From: Amyelois transitella
Lineage: Eukaryota; Arthropoda; Insecta; Lepidoptera; Pyralidae
DNA length: 64,000 nt
Direction: 5' to 3'
Assembly: GCF_032362555.1 (NCBI RefSeq)
Contig: NC_083514.1
Location: 2,775,001 to 2,839,000 of the forward strand
Shown here: piece by piece, positions 34,501 to 45,468 of the stretch
How positions within the stretch are numbered: the stretch's first letter is position 1
Layout of the letters: each line of letters begins with the position of its first letter
The notes under the pieces: model-generated
What the model saw: only the letters and a program-made list of their open reading frames with translations
Told to the model about the DNA's origin: nothing
Database searches by the model: none
Translations under genes and position numbers: made by a program

Positions 34501-37500
34501 GAAAATTCGGTCTCAGTGTATTGATGGAAAAGGAAAACTCAAACGAATACGAGCCGCAGAGTATCCTGAACTTGAAAAGTGTCTCTGTACATGGATAAAG
34601 CAGGTACGGAATAATAACATTCCAATAAGCGGACCAATGATTAAAGAGAAAGCTGAAGAATTTGCAAAAAAGCTCCATTTTGATAATTTTTCTGGCAGTA
34701 ATGGGTGGTTGGAAGGATTTAAGAAAAGAAACGATATCACATTCAAAAATGTTTGTGGCGAGAGCAATTCTGTGGACAATAACGAATGTAATGAGTGGAT
34801 TAAAAACCTTCCAGCTTTATTACACGATTATTCCCCCGATGACGTATTCAACGCCGATGAAGCGGGCTTATTCTACAAGTGTCTTCCGGATAAAACATTT
34901 ACGTTCAAAGGTCAGCCTTGCCATGGTGGTAAATTGAGTAAAGATCGGGTCACAGTACTTGTAAGTGCAAATATGTCTGGGACTGAAAAACTGCCACTTC
35001 TTTTAATTGGAAAATCTAAGAGCCCAAGATGCTTCAAGGGTATTAAAATGTTGCCTGTTAATTATAAAAACAATAAAAAGGCCTGGATGACTTCTGAATT
35101 ATTTGCAGATTGGTTAAAAAAAGTGAACGCCGATATGAGGGCCCAAAAACGAAAGATCATTATGTTTGTTGACAACTGCACAGCTCACAACAATATGCCC
35201 AAATTAGACTATGTTACATTATTGTACTTACCCGCCAATACCACAAGTAAATTACAGCCCATGGATCAGGGTATTATCAACAACTTTAAAGTTTACTACA
35301 GGAAGGAAGTTGTTCAGTATGTTCTTAAATCTATAGAAGAGGATAAAAGCCCAGAAATTAACATCCTCCAGGCCATGAGATTTGCGAGAAAAGCTTGGTT
35401 TTCTGTTAGCAAAACTACAATTAGTAATTGCTTCAAAAAAGCTGGATTCAAAGTCACGAATGTATCTGAACCTGAGAGCCTACAAGAGGAGCCAGAGATC
35501 TGTGAAACTTTTCCAGAATGGGATAAATTATTTACTGAATGTAGGAATGAGCAACAGGCGACTTTTCAGGATTTCGTTTCTATGGATAATAATGTACTCA
35601 TTTCAGAGGAGCTCAATGATGATGACATAGTTGCTATGTATTCTTCTTTGGACACAGAAGAAGAAGAAGAGGAAGAAGACTGTGAAGAGACTCCAGTGAA
35701 AATTTCAAAGTGTGAGGCAATGGAAGCTTTAGAAACTTTACACAAGTATTTCGAAATGTCAAATGTTGATGATTCTAATATTTTTGATCGAATTTATTAT
35801 ATCGAGAAACAGGTTTCAGCAACTAGCAATCAAGTACAAACAACCATTACCGATTACTTTAAGTCATAATCGTTACAATATTGTTTTTTTTTATATGTAG
35901 TACAATCATATCTATTACATTAAATTCTTAACACCAAAAATACGCATTTTTATTAACATTGCCACGTCTAATAAAAGAATAAAGGCACATTTCTACCTCT
36001 GTAAAGGGGCCTCTGTAAATGAGACAACTATAATTTTAAACCTGTTTAATTGGAAAACTGGATTATTGGAAACTCTCAATAATTGGTACATATGTCTTGG
36101 TCCCTTGAGATCCCAATTTACCAGGTTTCACTGTAGTATCCTTTGATTTCAAATAATGAAAGTTTTATAGCGGAATATTAGTTTAATCATGTTCTATTAA
36201 TGTTTAAGGCCAAAAAAATACTTCAATCATAAATATATTATCGTTAAAACACGATCAACAATATTGAGAAATATAAAATTTGACTTAGCGAATCACTACG
36301 GTTGTAACTGTGCATATACATACACTATAATTACGCTTTCTTATAACTGAAAGACATATATTTAAGATTCTAAGAACATTATCGCCTGCTGGTCCATAAT
36401 AACTACTTTGAAACTATTCATCAAAGTTAAAGACATTTAACAATAGCAATAAAAATGCCAGCGTTAGAGAACATACATAGATATAGAAAGTTTTTAAGGT
36501 TTGAGCCCGACAAAACAAATGGTCAGTTGATAAGAAACATAATCGCCCTTTACGGGTGAAGTAATGTATACCTTATGCAAATATTTATTAATGTGAATTT
36601 GAACCGAAACTATATTGTTTACTGTTAGATGTTATGTCTGCAATTTGTAAATAAATTATGATTCATTCGTCATGTTCATATATCAAGATTGCCCTCAATT
36701 CGGAGTAATTAAATATCACGTCTATATCCCTTGCGGGGTAGACAGAGCCAACAGTCTTGAAAGGACCGAAAGGCCACGTTCAGCTAATAAGGCTTCAAAA
36801 TGGATTTAATATGCAAATAGAAAAAAAATAATCATAGACTCTGTAATCTTTTTTTATGTGTTTGTTGTTACACAAAAAGCTTATAGGTTAAGCTTAAAAC
36901 AACAAGGCCACCATTAATACGTGAGCGAAGCCTCAGGCAGTCAGTAAGCACTGTTTACAGTTCTGTATAGAATGCACTTTCTTATCAAAGATCTCTAAGA
37001 TAGAAAGAGACGACACAAGCAGTGTTACTACTGCCACACAAAATTTTGAGACAATTTGCTCACTTCAAAATTATCATGAGATAATTTTTTAAATTTAAAA
37101 AAAAACAAAAAAGAAAGACAATTTGATGACAAATTGTCTTTCTTTTTTGTTTTTTTTAAATGAGGTGCCAGTTTCGAAATTAGATCTCTTATAAATTTTG
37201 TTTGCAGGTACAATATTTAGGTAGGCACATCAAAATGAGACAAATATTATAAAAAAAAAATAATACAGATTCAACTTACCTATCGCCCCGGTCAGGTTTC
37301 CCTCCAAACTTCTCACTGTGCCGCCCTGGGCCGGATCTGTCAAAACTATCCTTGTCCCTGCACAAACACACACACATCAATACATACTCCCAAAAATCTA
37401 CGCCTAATACCACCACAATAATTACCTTCTAAACATTTTAGAGGCACCACAGGACTGAACTGGATTTTATAATAGTTTTACAACACTGAACGAGCGAATG

Positions 37501-40500
37501 GGGTTCAAAGAACCGAATTGAAGGTCAAAATCATGAGTCATTTAGCACTTTTTTGTGATATCACAAAAAAATTACTGAACTACAATAGTTCGTCTAGCTA
37601 GAAATCCACAACATCGCGGTTTCGCTTATCGAGTAAAATGACAGTTTGAAGTTGTTTTATCATTCTAGATTAGAAAATGAATAGAAAATTTTCAAATTTG
37701 TGGATATCATCAAATGAGAATTTTACAATAAAGCGATTCCTTATTGATTCTCAAATTAAATGTGTACTATAAAAATATATTTTTAAAATGACAATTTTCA
37801 GTTCTGGGTAGATCTCCTGTTGATTTGTGAAAGAAAAATTATTTCTATTAAAAAAAAGAGCATTGATCCATCGAGTTGTCTTTAAAGCTTCTACTGCAGC
37901 TTTCTTATATGAATACTTAAACAAGCCGCCCAAGAAAGCCGCCGCCCAAGAAAGCCGCCGCGCCCGCGGTTCGACCGCGTATTGCGGAAGCCTGCAGACT
38001 TCCAGAACAGATGCCGCCTACGCCGGGCCTAGTTACAAGGAGCCATCTCCATCCTGGCTTTACTTCGCGAAAGATGATGTAAGACCGATGGACTTGCTAT
38101 GGAAGTCGAAATCGGGATAAAATGGCAGAGATTAATGTCGGACAGCGGACCATAGTTCCCGAGGCAAAGTAGTGGACAGTACAATTAACACCCAAAGATG
38201 GGAGAAAGATTCCAACCTGCTGCGGAAGCTTCCAGCTCTCTTCCCAAATTCCTCGCTGCCTGCGCTGCGTTCGTCTTTGAAACTCTTCTCTCTTCGGAAA
38301 CTCTTCTTTCGGCTGTCGTCGGGAACGCTGCCTTCCGGGGAACTGAAGGTTTCTGGCGCTTCTTTGCGCACCGGAGTCGTGGCTTTAGGCTGAATAGGAA
38401 GACCATAGGACTAGTGGTTACCGCAATGCATTTCCAATACCGATTTTGATAAATATTTTTATAGCTTTTATTTGGCAAATAATTTTATTAAATTAAAACC
38501 AATGTAAAGTGCTACTCCGCATTCCAGAAGTGTCTAGGGTTTACTAATTTTCTGGGTGTAATACAACGAAAAAAAAACTAAATATTATAACAGAAGCAAG
38601 GTTCCAACCATCTAATGCATAAGTTATTGAGTGCATATACATGACCTACACTGGAAAAAAATAAATTCTAAATAATGTAGTTGTCATTATATTTTGTAAA
38701 TAAGTCTTGAAATCTAGTTACATAACTAGGTATTACAAAGTAGAATGTATCTGTTCAGTCGCTGATAAATCAAAATAGTTTTCATTAATTAATAATTTTA
38801 TTAACTACTTTACTAATAAAAAGTTCAGGGTCCACTTTAAAAAACAAACATTTTTATTTTTCCATCCTGGATTCCTGGACATTATTGTGTAAATACTCTC
38901 TAAAACTAATCTATAGAATGAATTGAATTAATTCTTAGAATTGCACCATAATAATAACAGTGTTGGATTTTATAATTGTGATTTTACATAAAGAGACTCC
39001 TTTCTGACCACCAAAACCTTTGCATACAAACCTGACCCATAGTATTAAAATTATAAAAAGAACAAAAATTCATGGAAAATTTGATTGTGCTTTTTCAAAT
39101 TACTCACCTCAATATTACTCCTCGGCTGTGATAGTTGGGTCATCCTCCGAGCCACATCCAATGGAGGGTTGACAGTATCATCAATTAGGGACACCAGCAT
39201 GGTATCACTGGACAACATGCCCACAACGTGTGCCATCAGGGTCTTTTCTAAAGCTAGCATCTCTAGGAGGTTAGATGTCTTCGTTTCTATTGGTTTGTTT
39301 TCGAAGCCCTATGAGAAAAATATGCTATGGATAATCAAACATGTTATAAAGTTTGACATAAGCCTGATCCATCATTATAAAACACAAGCTTTTACCCACG
39401 ACTTCAGCTGCGTGGTTTGATTCTAGATCTGTACCAAATTTCATCAAAATTGGTCCAGTGATTTAGGAGTGAAAGCGTAACCAACAGACAGACAAACTTA
39501 ACATTCATAATATAATTTTCACATTTATTATATTAATCATAATTATAGCAAAATCCCTATGATTTTACTTATTTGAAATTTAGCAATAAATCAAATGAGT
39601 CAATGTTTGCTATAAAGAAAACATCTAGCTCATTTATTTAGGTTTTGACCTAGATTGAAGGCCTTTGCTGTTGACACATGACTGATTGGCAGAAAAAAAA
39701 GACAAACATAATTAATATATCCATACAACTAAATTTTAAATATCTGACATCAAACATAGAATAATTCCTATTTTTCTTAAAATTTTCATGGGTATTACAC
39801 ATTTACCCTGGGCAAAAACTAGTTGAAAATAATTCTCAATAAAGAAATTTGTTTCAATTGTTATATCTATTGAGAACAGAATAAAACACTCACCTTCAAT
39901 GCACACTTCATGGCTTGAGCTGGCAGCCTTATGAGGTCTGGGGTGATTGTCCTCAAGTCGGCCACATCTACTTCCTGTTCATTTCCATAGTCCACATAGG
40001 CAACCACCACTTTGCTCCCTTTAGTTCCCCTCACCATGGCTCGGTACCAGTTGTCATCATCCGGGAACCGAGCACAGCATGCTGCACCTAATGGCAACTC
40101 CCCTGGAGATGAACTGTTCTCACAGTGGCTCTTAACAGCATCCATTACAGTGTTTAACTCATCAATCTTGTCAGACAACTGTATGAAGAACTTAATGCAG
40201 CTGTCCACATAGGAAACCAGTACAGATTGCCGTGATCCCAGCTGAAGCGTTTCCATGAACTTGAATTGCAGCTTATCCTTCACATTTGCCATCAATATAT
40301 CCAACAGATTCTTATTATCCAAATACAATTCTCCATACTGAATCAATGGAGGTCCCTCGGGCGCCACCACTCTCAACGTGAGAACCTTGTTATTAACTAA
40401 CTGCTTGAATGTCTCAATCAAGTGTGGCCCTTTCTCCAGTTTCTTCACTCCAGACAAACAAAACCTCATCGCAAACACATTGGGTTTCACAAACTCCTCT

Positions 40501-41795
40501 GGTATGTCAAAAATGTCATAGTATGATACCATTTCAGTATCACCAAAATCAACAAAGAAAAGTTTGCACTGAGAGCCAGATAAATTCATGACTATTGCTC
40601 GGCAGATAATGCGGTCTCCCGACATGCGACCAAGGCACACAGTGCCGATCATCGGAGGCTCTGTGAGACTGCTGTGGGGTCGCCTATTTATATCATCCAT
40701 CATTTCCTGAAATTTTTTCCCGTCAGCCACCAGCTGCACAGCAAATAACTCTGGTCCTTCATCAGCAAATGATACACACACTTTGTGCTGAGAATTTTGC
40801 TCCAATAGTCTACTTTTATAGGTTGCTGATTTCTTAGGGGATGGTGGTTTGTTCAAATTTATAGGTGGTGTCATTTGAGGGGGTGAAGCTGGAACTGCCA
40901 TGGGGGATGACACAGCAAGTTGTGGCTGACGAGATGGCTTCAAATTCACAGAGTTCCTTGCCACTCTGTTCACAACTAATCGTTGACTGATCATAGAAGG
41001 TGAAGGTAGGGCACTGGTAAATGGCAATGAAACATTCTGCTGCTGTAACCTCATGGCAGATGCAGGATTGGAGGGAAAGTTTTGATTTATAATAAAAGGC
41101 ACATGTTCAGGGTAAGAAACAGACTCATTCACAAAATTTGGCTGCCAGTTGACTTGCTGTGTGTCTCCAGAAATTTGAAGGAGTAACATTTCTTGTTTGG
41201 TAACTGACAGAGGGACACCCAATCTGTTATTGACTAGATGAGAAGATAAATCTGTACCCTTATATTGAATAGAAATTATAGGCAATGTATGAGTATTCAC
41301 ATCAATAGTAGCTGGATACTCTGCATAACAAATTAGACTTTGTAGTTTCAATATAAGTGGTTCTTCCCATTTACCAGAGGGCTGCATAAGTCGCGAAAGG
41401 TAGTAATCTGATGCTTGGCCACGGAGTTTGAGAAACATAGGGTCATAATTGTCCAGAAATCTGATGGTACTTAACGAAATGGTGTCTTTGTTGCCATAAT
41501 CGATGAAATGAACGCCTACCAGACCAGTAGCGAGGTTTGTCGTGTTTGTTACTTTAGCACGGTAGTAGATACCATCTCTGTATTTGGCGGCACAAATTAT
41601 ACCTTCTTGAATAGCTCCTGGGGGGACAGCGCCGACACCTTTCTCCAAGTTTTCACGAGCGTTCTCGAAGAGGGACTCCAGCATTAAAGAGGCTTGTTTA
41701 TCGAGCTGTCCGCTTATCCTCAGAAAATTACCATCTCCATGCACATGGGTAACATAAAGATTGAAAGTTCTTGATATTTCTAATGGCAACGCCAT
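25579..41795 (-). CDS. tud: Maternal protein Tudor: multi-Tudor germ-granule scaffold
   Basis: Eleven minus-strand exons join in phase: 41795-39894, 39308-39108, 38389-38217, 37357-37280, 33771-33631, 31758-30749, 30384-30236, 29964-29803, 29242-29076, 28913-28678 and 28382-25579. They give about 2340 residues, against about 2500 for the fly protein. I count nine extended Tudor domains: three in exon 1, one in exon 6, one across exons 7-9, and four from exon 10 into exon 11. Each has the WYRA-type strand and the YGN or FGN turn that line the methyl-arginine pocket. Exons 3-6 encode a charged disordered linker with PRED repeats. The last 250 residues are Glu/Thr/Lys-rich with ETNK-like repeats. 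Tudor binds symmetrically dimethylated Piwi proteins and organises germ granules. An in-frame ATG lies at 41810, but the one at 41795 has the better context (ACCATGG). A further exon at 32968-33123 may be included. Confidence 0.93.
28566..28623. repeat. Short hairpin in tudor intron 10
   Basis: Arms 28566-28588 and 28601-28623 are inverted repeats of 23 nt with one mismatch, around a 12-nt loop. It lies in a 295-bp intron, 55 nt from the exon 10 donor. Confidence 0.75.
29279..29425. repeat. Dispersed repeat shared with 60380-60535
   Basis: The ordered blocks CTTCCTCGATAAATGGTCTA, AATAATTTTTCTATTCGAA, CAGTAGTTCCTGAGATTAGC and TTATAATATTGGTATAGAT recur at 60400-60530 with small differences. 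It is an AT-rich dispersed element without coding capacity. Confidence 0.6.
29516..29796 (-). repeat. Full-length TATG-tailed SINE beside a tudor splice donor
   Basis: The SINE body 29526-29786 is sense to tudor. It is flanked by ATGAATAATA at 29516-29525 and 29787-29796. The right-hand copy begins directly after the donor hexamer GTAAGA (29802-29797) of the exon ending at 29803, so only six intron bases precede the duplicated target. Confidence 0.87.
31759..32967 (-). other. Tudor intron 5, proximal part
   Basis: Nothing recognisable is seen on either strand in this AT-rich stretch. The GC-rich sequence beyond it (32968-33123) is described separately. Confidence 0.5.
32968..33123 (-). CDS. 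tud: Candidate additional (cassette) exon of tudor
   Basis: A GC-rich 156-nt block lies between tudor exons 33771-33631 and 31758-30749, inside an AT-rich intron. On the minus strand it follows a good acceptor (TTCAACAG, ending 33124). It is open in the frame required by the upstream exon (phase 2) and would end in phase 2 at 32968 before GTACCG. This gives 52 Lys/Arg/Ala-rich residues (RKPKPDQEKAG onwards) that resemble the charged linker on either side. The donor is weak. If it is skipped by the splicing machinery, the frame runs on to a stop at about 32943. So it could be a cassette exon, a constitutive exon, or an alternative terminal exon. Confidence 0.5.
34023..36133 (+). mobile_element. 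Tigger/pogo-type DNA transposon (Tc1-mariner superfamily)
   Basis: The element is 2111 bp and flanked by TA at 34021-34022 and 36134-36135. The terminal inverted repeat begins CAGTGAAACCTGGT at both ends: 14 bp perfect, then imperfect for about 14 more. Both subterminal regions hold repeated degenerate TAAxTGxGA-like words, likely transposase binding sites. It contains one transposase frame with a single frameshift. It lies in a tudor intron, antisense to tudor. An apparently single-lesion frame with clear ends argues for a fairly young insertion. Confidence 0.93.
34359..35869 (+). pseudogene. Tigger-type transposase, frameshifted near the N-terminus
   Basis: The first segment (ATG at 34359) encodes a Psq-type helix-turn-helix start (KLKLLSDYDCGKSR). 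The second, in another frame open from 34442 to the TAA at 35869, continues with STLCRII, a CENP-B-like second DNA-binding region and a DDE domain. The first Asp lies in FNADEAGLFY, the second in FVDNCTAHN and the third in QPMDQGIINNF. A one-base indel between about 34442 and 34456 breaks the frame. The C-terminus has an acidic run and ends QTTITDYFKS, which fits a PCNA-interacting motif. Full-length function is lost unless the shift is a sequencing error. Confidence 0.85.
36134..37279 (-). other. Tudor intron 4 remainder with SINE fragment at 36711-36790
   Basis: A minus-strand fragment of the TATG SINE (TATATCCCTTGCGGGGTAGA, then GGCCACGTTCAGCTAAT) lies at about 36711-36790. The rest is AT-rich intron with one hairpin, listed separately. 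Confidence 0.55.
37093..37161. repeat. 31-bp hairpin in tudor intron 4
   Basis: Arms 37093-37124 and 37131-37161 are reverse complements except for one extra A in the left run, with a 6-nt loop (GATGAC). It lies 119 nt from the tudor exon ending at 37280. Confidence 0.75.
37920..38125. other. GC-rich unexplained block in tudor intron 3
   Basis: This block of about 205 bp has a GC content like an exon's. It starts with two tandem copies of a 17-bp unit (GCCGCCCAAGAAAGCCG). On the plus strand one frame is open to a stop at 38120, and another encodes a Lys/Ala/Pro run. On the minus strand no frame fits the splice phases of tudor. I do not recognise the product. A fragment of a mobile element or a retrocopied gene piece is possible. 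Confidence 0.35.
38390..39893 (-). other. Tudor introns 1 and 2
   Basis: Apart from exon 2 (39308-39108) these are AT-rich introns. A GACTTCAGCTGCGTGG-type piece at about 39390-39500 resembles the end of a dispersed lepidopteran repeat. Nothing else is seen. Confidence 0.45.
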
Positions 41796-43725
41796 GGTAA
41801 GTCTTTTCATATGAAGAAATGAGTATTATAAAAAGGATAACTTTTTCATATCACCTTCAGGAAGTCAGAATCGTGTTAAACGTACGCACTTTTCTTACAT
41901 TAAACTTACATAAAAAAGCCGCTTTCTTTTCCGTTTACGTTTTCAACAAACATGGCGACCGCCGGCCAAGTTTAGATAAACGTTTATGCCTTAATTCTAT
42001 TTAAACAAAAGTGAAGAAAACAATCTTTTGTCCAATTGCGTTCAGTTTCATTGATAAAATATCCAATCATAGCGCAGTTCATTTGATTACATTGGCTCCG
42101 AATCACTGGCGTGAAGTACAATTTATTTGAACAACAGACGAGGCGACAGCGACAAATGATAATGACACAAATAAATGACATCATCCTTCCTAGCCGTTCC
42201 TAGCGATGCCAATCGTTAGCCTACAATCGAAAGGCCATCGATAGTTGAGTAAAAGCAGTAAGAGTAATATTAATAATATTAATAGAAATGTAACGGGAGC
42301 AATGATTAGGCTCAACCGCCACCAAAGGAAAGATTTTCCATTAAGCTACGTGTATGCCTGAGGAACCGCGGCTCCGACGATGTTGTGTCGGAGGTTAAAT
42401 AAATCTTTGCTTGCGCGATTTAAACTTTTCACTGTTTTTGACTGATAGCGCCGCGTGATTTTATTGTTGTGACAGGTGGCGTATAGTTGTCGCCACAGCA
42501 ATAATATTGATAGGACTATCGATAGCATCGATACTATTGATGCTGACTATCGCAACCTCCGAGATCTTCAGAGATTGCGATTGCAACTGTCGCTACGATA
42601 GGTTAAAACTATCGTTAGTATTGTAGGTTATGATACTAAAGTATTGTACTGCTTTAGTAGATTTTTTTGTATTATAACCTGTAGCGGGAGCGATGATTTG
42701 ATAAGTGATTGCCAAAAGATTGTTGTAAAGTCGTTGTCTTTCGTGACCCTTGAAGAGACCTGTAGCGGGAGCGATGATTCGGGCTCAACTGCCACCAAAG
42801 GGAAGATGCCTGGAAGGAAGAGAGCAAGGTGTTATGCCTGGAGAACTGCGGAACACATGGATATGTTTTGTTCCTGGCCGGATATTTTCTATGCCAATCA
42901 TTTATAGCCAGTCCCTGCGCCAAGATTCGTTCCTTGGTAAACTTAAACGAGAAAAAATACTTTAACATAACTCAGACCCTAATTTATCGATAAGATTCTA
43001 TGATAGCTGATGTTCGACACTAGCACCCGTGTTTATGTTTTTGATGTGAATGAAATATTGAGAATATTACAAGTTTCTAAAGTTCACAACTAAGAAGATT
43101 AAAAGTAATAGGTTTTAAAACACATTTTTATAAATACACATTATGATAGACAATAATTTAACCAAATAACTTACTGGTGAAAGGTTAGATTCGGCCTATT
43201 TATGCTTTGGCATAGGCCACAATATGTTACAGAACACTTCATCTTATACTTTATTTTCGATTAATATTAGCACAGCTTTGTACAAAGTCGAAAATACTGG
43301 AAAACGTAAAAACATCACGATGACAACTTACCACATGTCAACATAGCAGGAAAGTTCGATGGCGTCAGCGGCAGCAAAAGTACATCGAAGCCAATAAAAG
43401 AGTGTAAATGTTTTTTCTCCTGTAAAATCACTGTTGTGAGAAAGAGACAGATATATCATTCATTGTTATTTCTGAGTCAAGGTGAACAATTCTGGCATTT
43501 CTATAATGATAGTTTGTCATTGGACATTTCACGACACATTACATTACAGCTGTGACAATGACAAAATTGACAAGCAAACGCTAAAATCTCGTGTGAATCA
43601 AAATAAAGTAAAACCATTTCAAATCCAAATGTTTCAAATGATTTGTTTGTTGTGATTGTGATGATATAATCGATTTATTGAAGATCTTTTAATTGGTCTG
43701 TGTAGAGTAAATATAATACATAATC
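41796..43725. promoter_or_regulatory. Divergent tudor / JTB promoter region
   Basis: This 1.9-kb interval separates the tudor and JTB starts. It holds two perfect TATCGATA palindromes (42517-42524 and 42985-42992), which match the DREF response element of flies, plus further CGATA words at 42236-42244 and 42590-42615. Close to JTB, TGACA/TTGACA words cluster at 43555-43580. No gene is recognised inside. Confidence 0.5.
42294..42870 (+). repeat. Duplicated repeat units in the tudor/JTB interval
   Basis: The unit starting CGGGAGCAATGATT and continuing GGCTCAAC-GCCACCAAAG (42294-42372) recurs at 42761-42860, including the TATGCCTGgaGAACtGCGG-like end. A third partial start lies at 42678-42702. 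The units are about 80-90% alike by eye. They may be copies of a dispersed element or a local duplication. Confidence 0.55.
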
Positions 43726-45095
43726 ATGATTGAAACCTGTTCTAAACGATGTATGTTACTCGGAACTGTTACTTTAGGAGTGTAAGTATTTGATTGTTTT
43801 CAAAATGAATGTGTTTATTGTTCTACCAGTACAGCAAATTTTACATTACTGTGTATTTTCTAGCTTAACTCTAGTCGTGTTGATATTGGAATCCCATTTG
43901 GCTGATACACTCTCCGGCAGTCAGAGGAAAAATAAAACATTCCCAACAGAAACAAATTCAACATGTTATAAACATAAGCCATTTAAGATAATCAGTGAAT
44001 GTCATCCTTGTTCAGGTAAGTAGTTACCTGGTCGATGGTCCTTCCTATATTGTAGGTAGCAAGAGCAATGGTGAAACAGTTTCTAGGTATTTAGCTGATA
44101 AATGTACTAAATATTTTTTGTACCTACATGGGTATTGTTATGTCTTTACTCCTTATAGGATAGATGGAACTTCAGGTAGTTGAAGCGAATGAAGTATGCA
44201 GGAAAAAGGTGTGATTTTATGTATGTATGGAACTTCAGGTTGTAAGAAACATCACATTTGGTTTTAATTCACATCACAATAACAAAAAGTTTATTTCATT
44301 ACCCATTACAAAGGTAGCACATGTATGTATTTAAATAATAATGTGACATCTATTACCAATCATAATTTTATTTCATGTAATATATGTATAAGCAAAAGAA
44401 TTGACTCTACATATAACACCAGTTTAATATTAAATTATTATAATACCTGTTTCAGACTTTGAAATCAAAAGTGAGAGCATAGGTGTATGTAAGCACACAA
44501 GTTTCAAGGAAATCCTACGATGTGATAATGGAGAAACAGTAACCAGAAGGTAAGATTTGAGCTATAGAAAGTGCGATTTTTTTCTTTAATTAGTAATTTC
44601 CTGTACAAGGATCAGAAAACATCTGTCCTTCACCAGGATAAAGCAAATTGTAACCTATTGCAGTCTTGATAATACTCTATTTTCGTCCTGGTATCATTTC
44701 ATATTATGATATGTATTAAGTCTTCAACCCTTATGGGCAGACAGAGTCATGTCTTCCAAAGGCCATATTTGGCTACTATTGACAAGCTGCTAGTTCAGTT
44801 TTAAAAGAGTTTAAAAGATTATAATCATTCATGATTGACATTTACCATTTCTACATGGGAAGAAAAGCAGCTGTCAGACCAGCATGGAAGCTATAATTGC
44901 TTATTATAATTATTAAATTTTATTTCCAGCTGTGATAGAGTAGCATACTTAGAAGAACGAGCCTATTGGAAGTTTACAATATGGTCATTTGTGATTGGAG
45001 CAGCCTCTTCAATTGCCGTCATGTTGAGAATGAGGATTCTGAACCACAGAGCAAAGAGAAGAGCTCAGCAGGTTCTTAGCAACGGATCTATATAA
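43726..45095 (+). CDS. JTB: JTB-like single-pass membrane protein
   Basis: Four exons join in phase: 43726-43781, 43864-44015, 44456-44549 and 44930-45095. They give 155 residues, against 146 in human JTB. An N-terminal hydrophobic segment (MLLGTVTLGVLTLVVLIL) reads as a signal peptide. The Cys-rich extracellular part carries the family spacing, with CHPCSDF, then GVC and ILRC, then SCDRVAYLEERAYWKF. A transmembrane helix (about 119-139) and a short basic cytosolic tail follow. JTB has been linked to mitochondria, cytokinesis and TGF-beta responses in mammals, but its molecular role is poorly defined. The start ATG is the only one that yields a signal peptide. The gene is divergent from tudor and convergent with Dnmt2. 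Confidence 0.9.
44690..44880. repeat. Highly decayed SINE copy in JTB intron 3
   Basis: Pieces such as CAACCCTTATGGGCAGACAGAG, AAGGCCATATTTGGCTA and CTACATGGGAAGAAAAGC follow the order of the TATG SINE and its neighbouring repeats with many changes. Confidence 0.35.
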
Positions 45096-45468
45096 TTGTT
45101 TTGAGTTATTTACAAGTATATTATGTTTTTTTTTTATAAACAGCCTTGACATATGGAAGGACTGTAAAAACGATCTTTGGGTATGCCCATGTAAACCAGC
45201 GGATTGCTTCATTGTAAATGGGATAATCATGAAGTTGCATTCTTCATTGGATTTTTATATTCAATTAGATTATTTATATATATTTTATTTTATATTAGAC
45301 ATGGTGCTACTTTATAACACCATTACAGAGCAAATTGATACTACAAAGCCATTATACTGAAACTAGTAATCATTTTAACTGTTGTGACATAAAAAGCTGT
45401 AAGTGTAGATAAAATTCACATGTTAAAAATAACATGATGAAAGTACTAGTAATAAAACATATTTATTA
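45096..45468. terminator. Tail-to-tail poly(A) signals of JTB and Dnmt2
   Basis: The JTB 3' UTR ends with AATAAA at 45451-45456 (plus). The Dnmt2 stop codon at 45468-45466 overlaps its own minus-strand AATAAA (45467-45462). Normal cleavage 10-30 nt downstream of each would make the two mRNAs overlap by some tens of bases and place the JTB 3' end inside the Dnmt2 coding exon. Confidence 0.65.

Noticed and set aside
41808-41810. Upstream in-frame ATG as the tudor start
   Set aside because: The ATG at 41795 has A at -3 and G at +4, while the upstream one has a poor context; the difference is only five residues.
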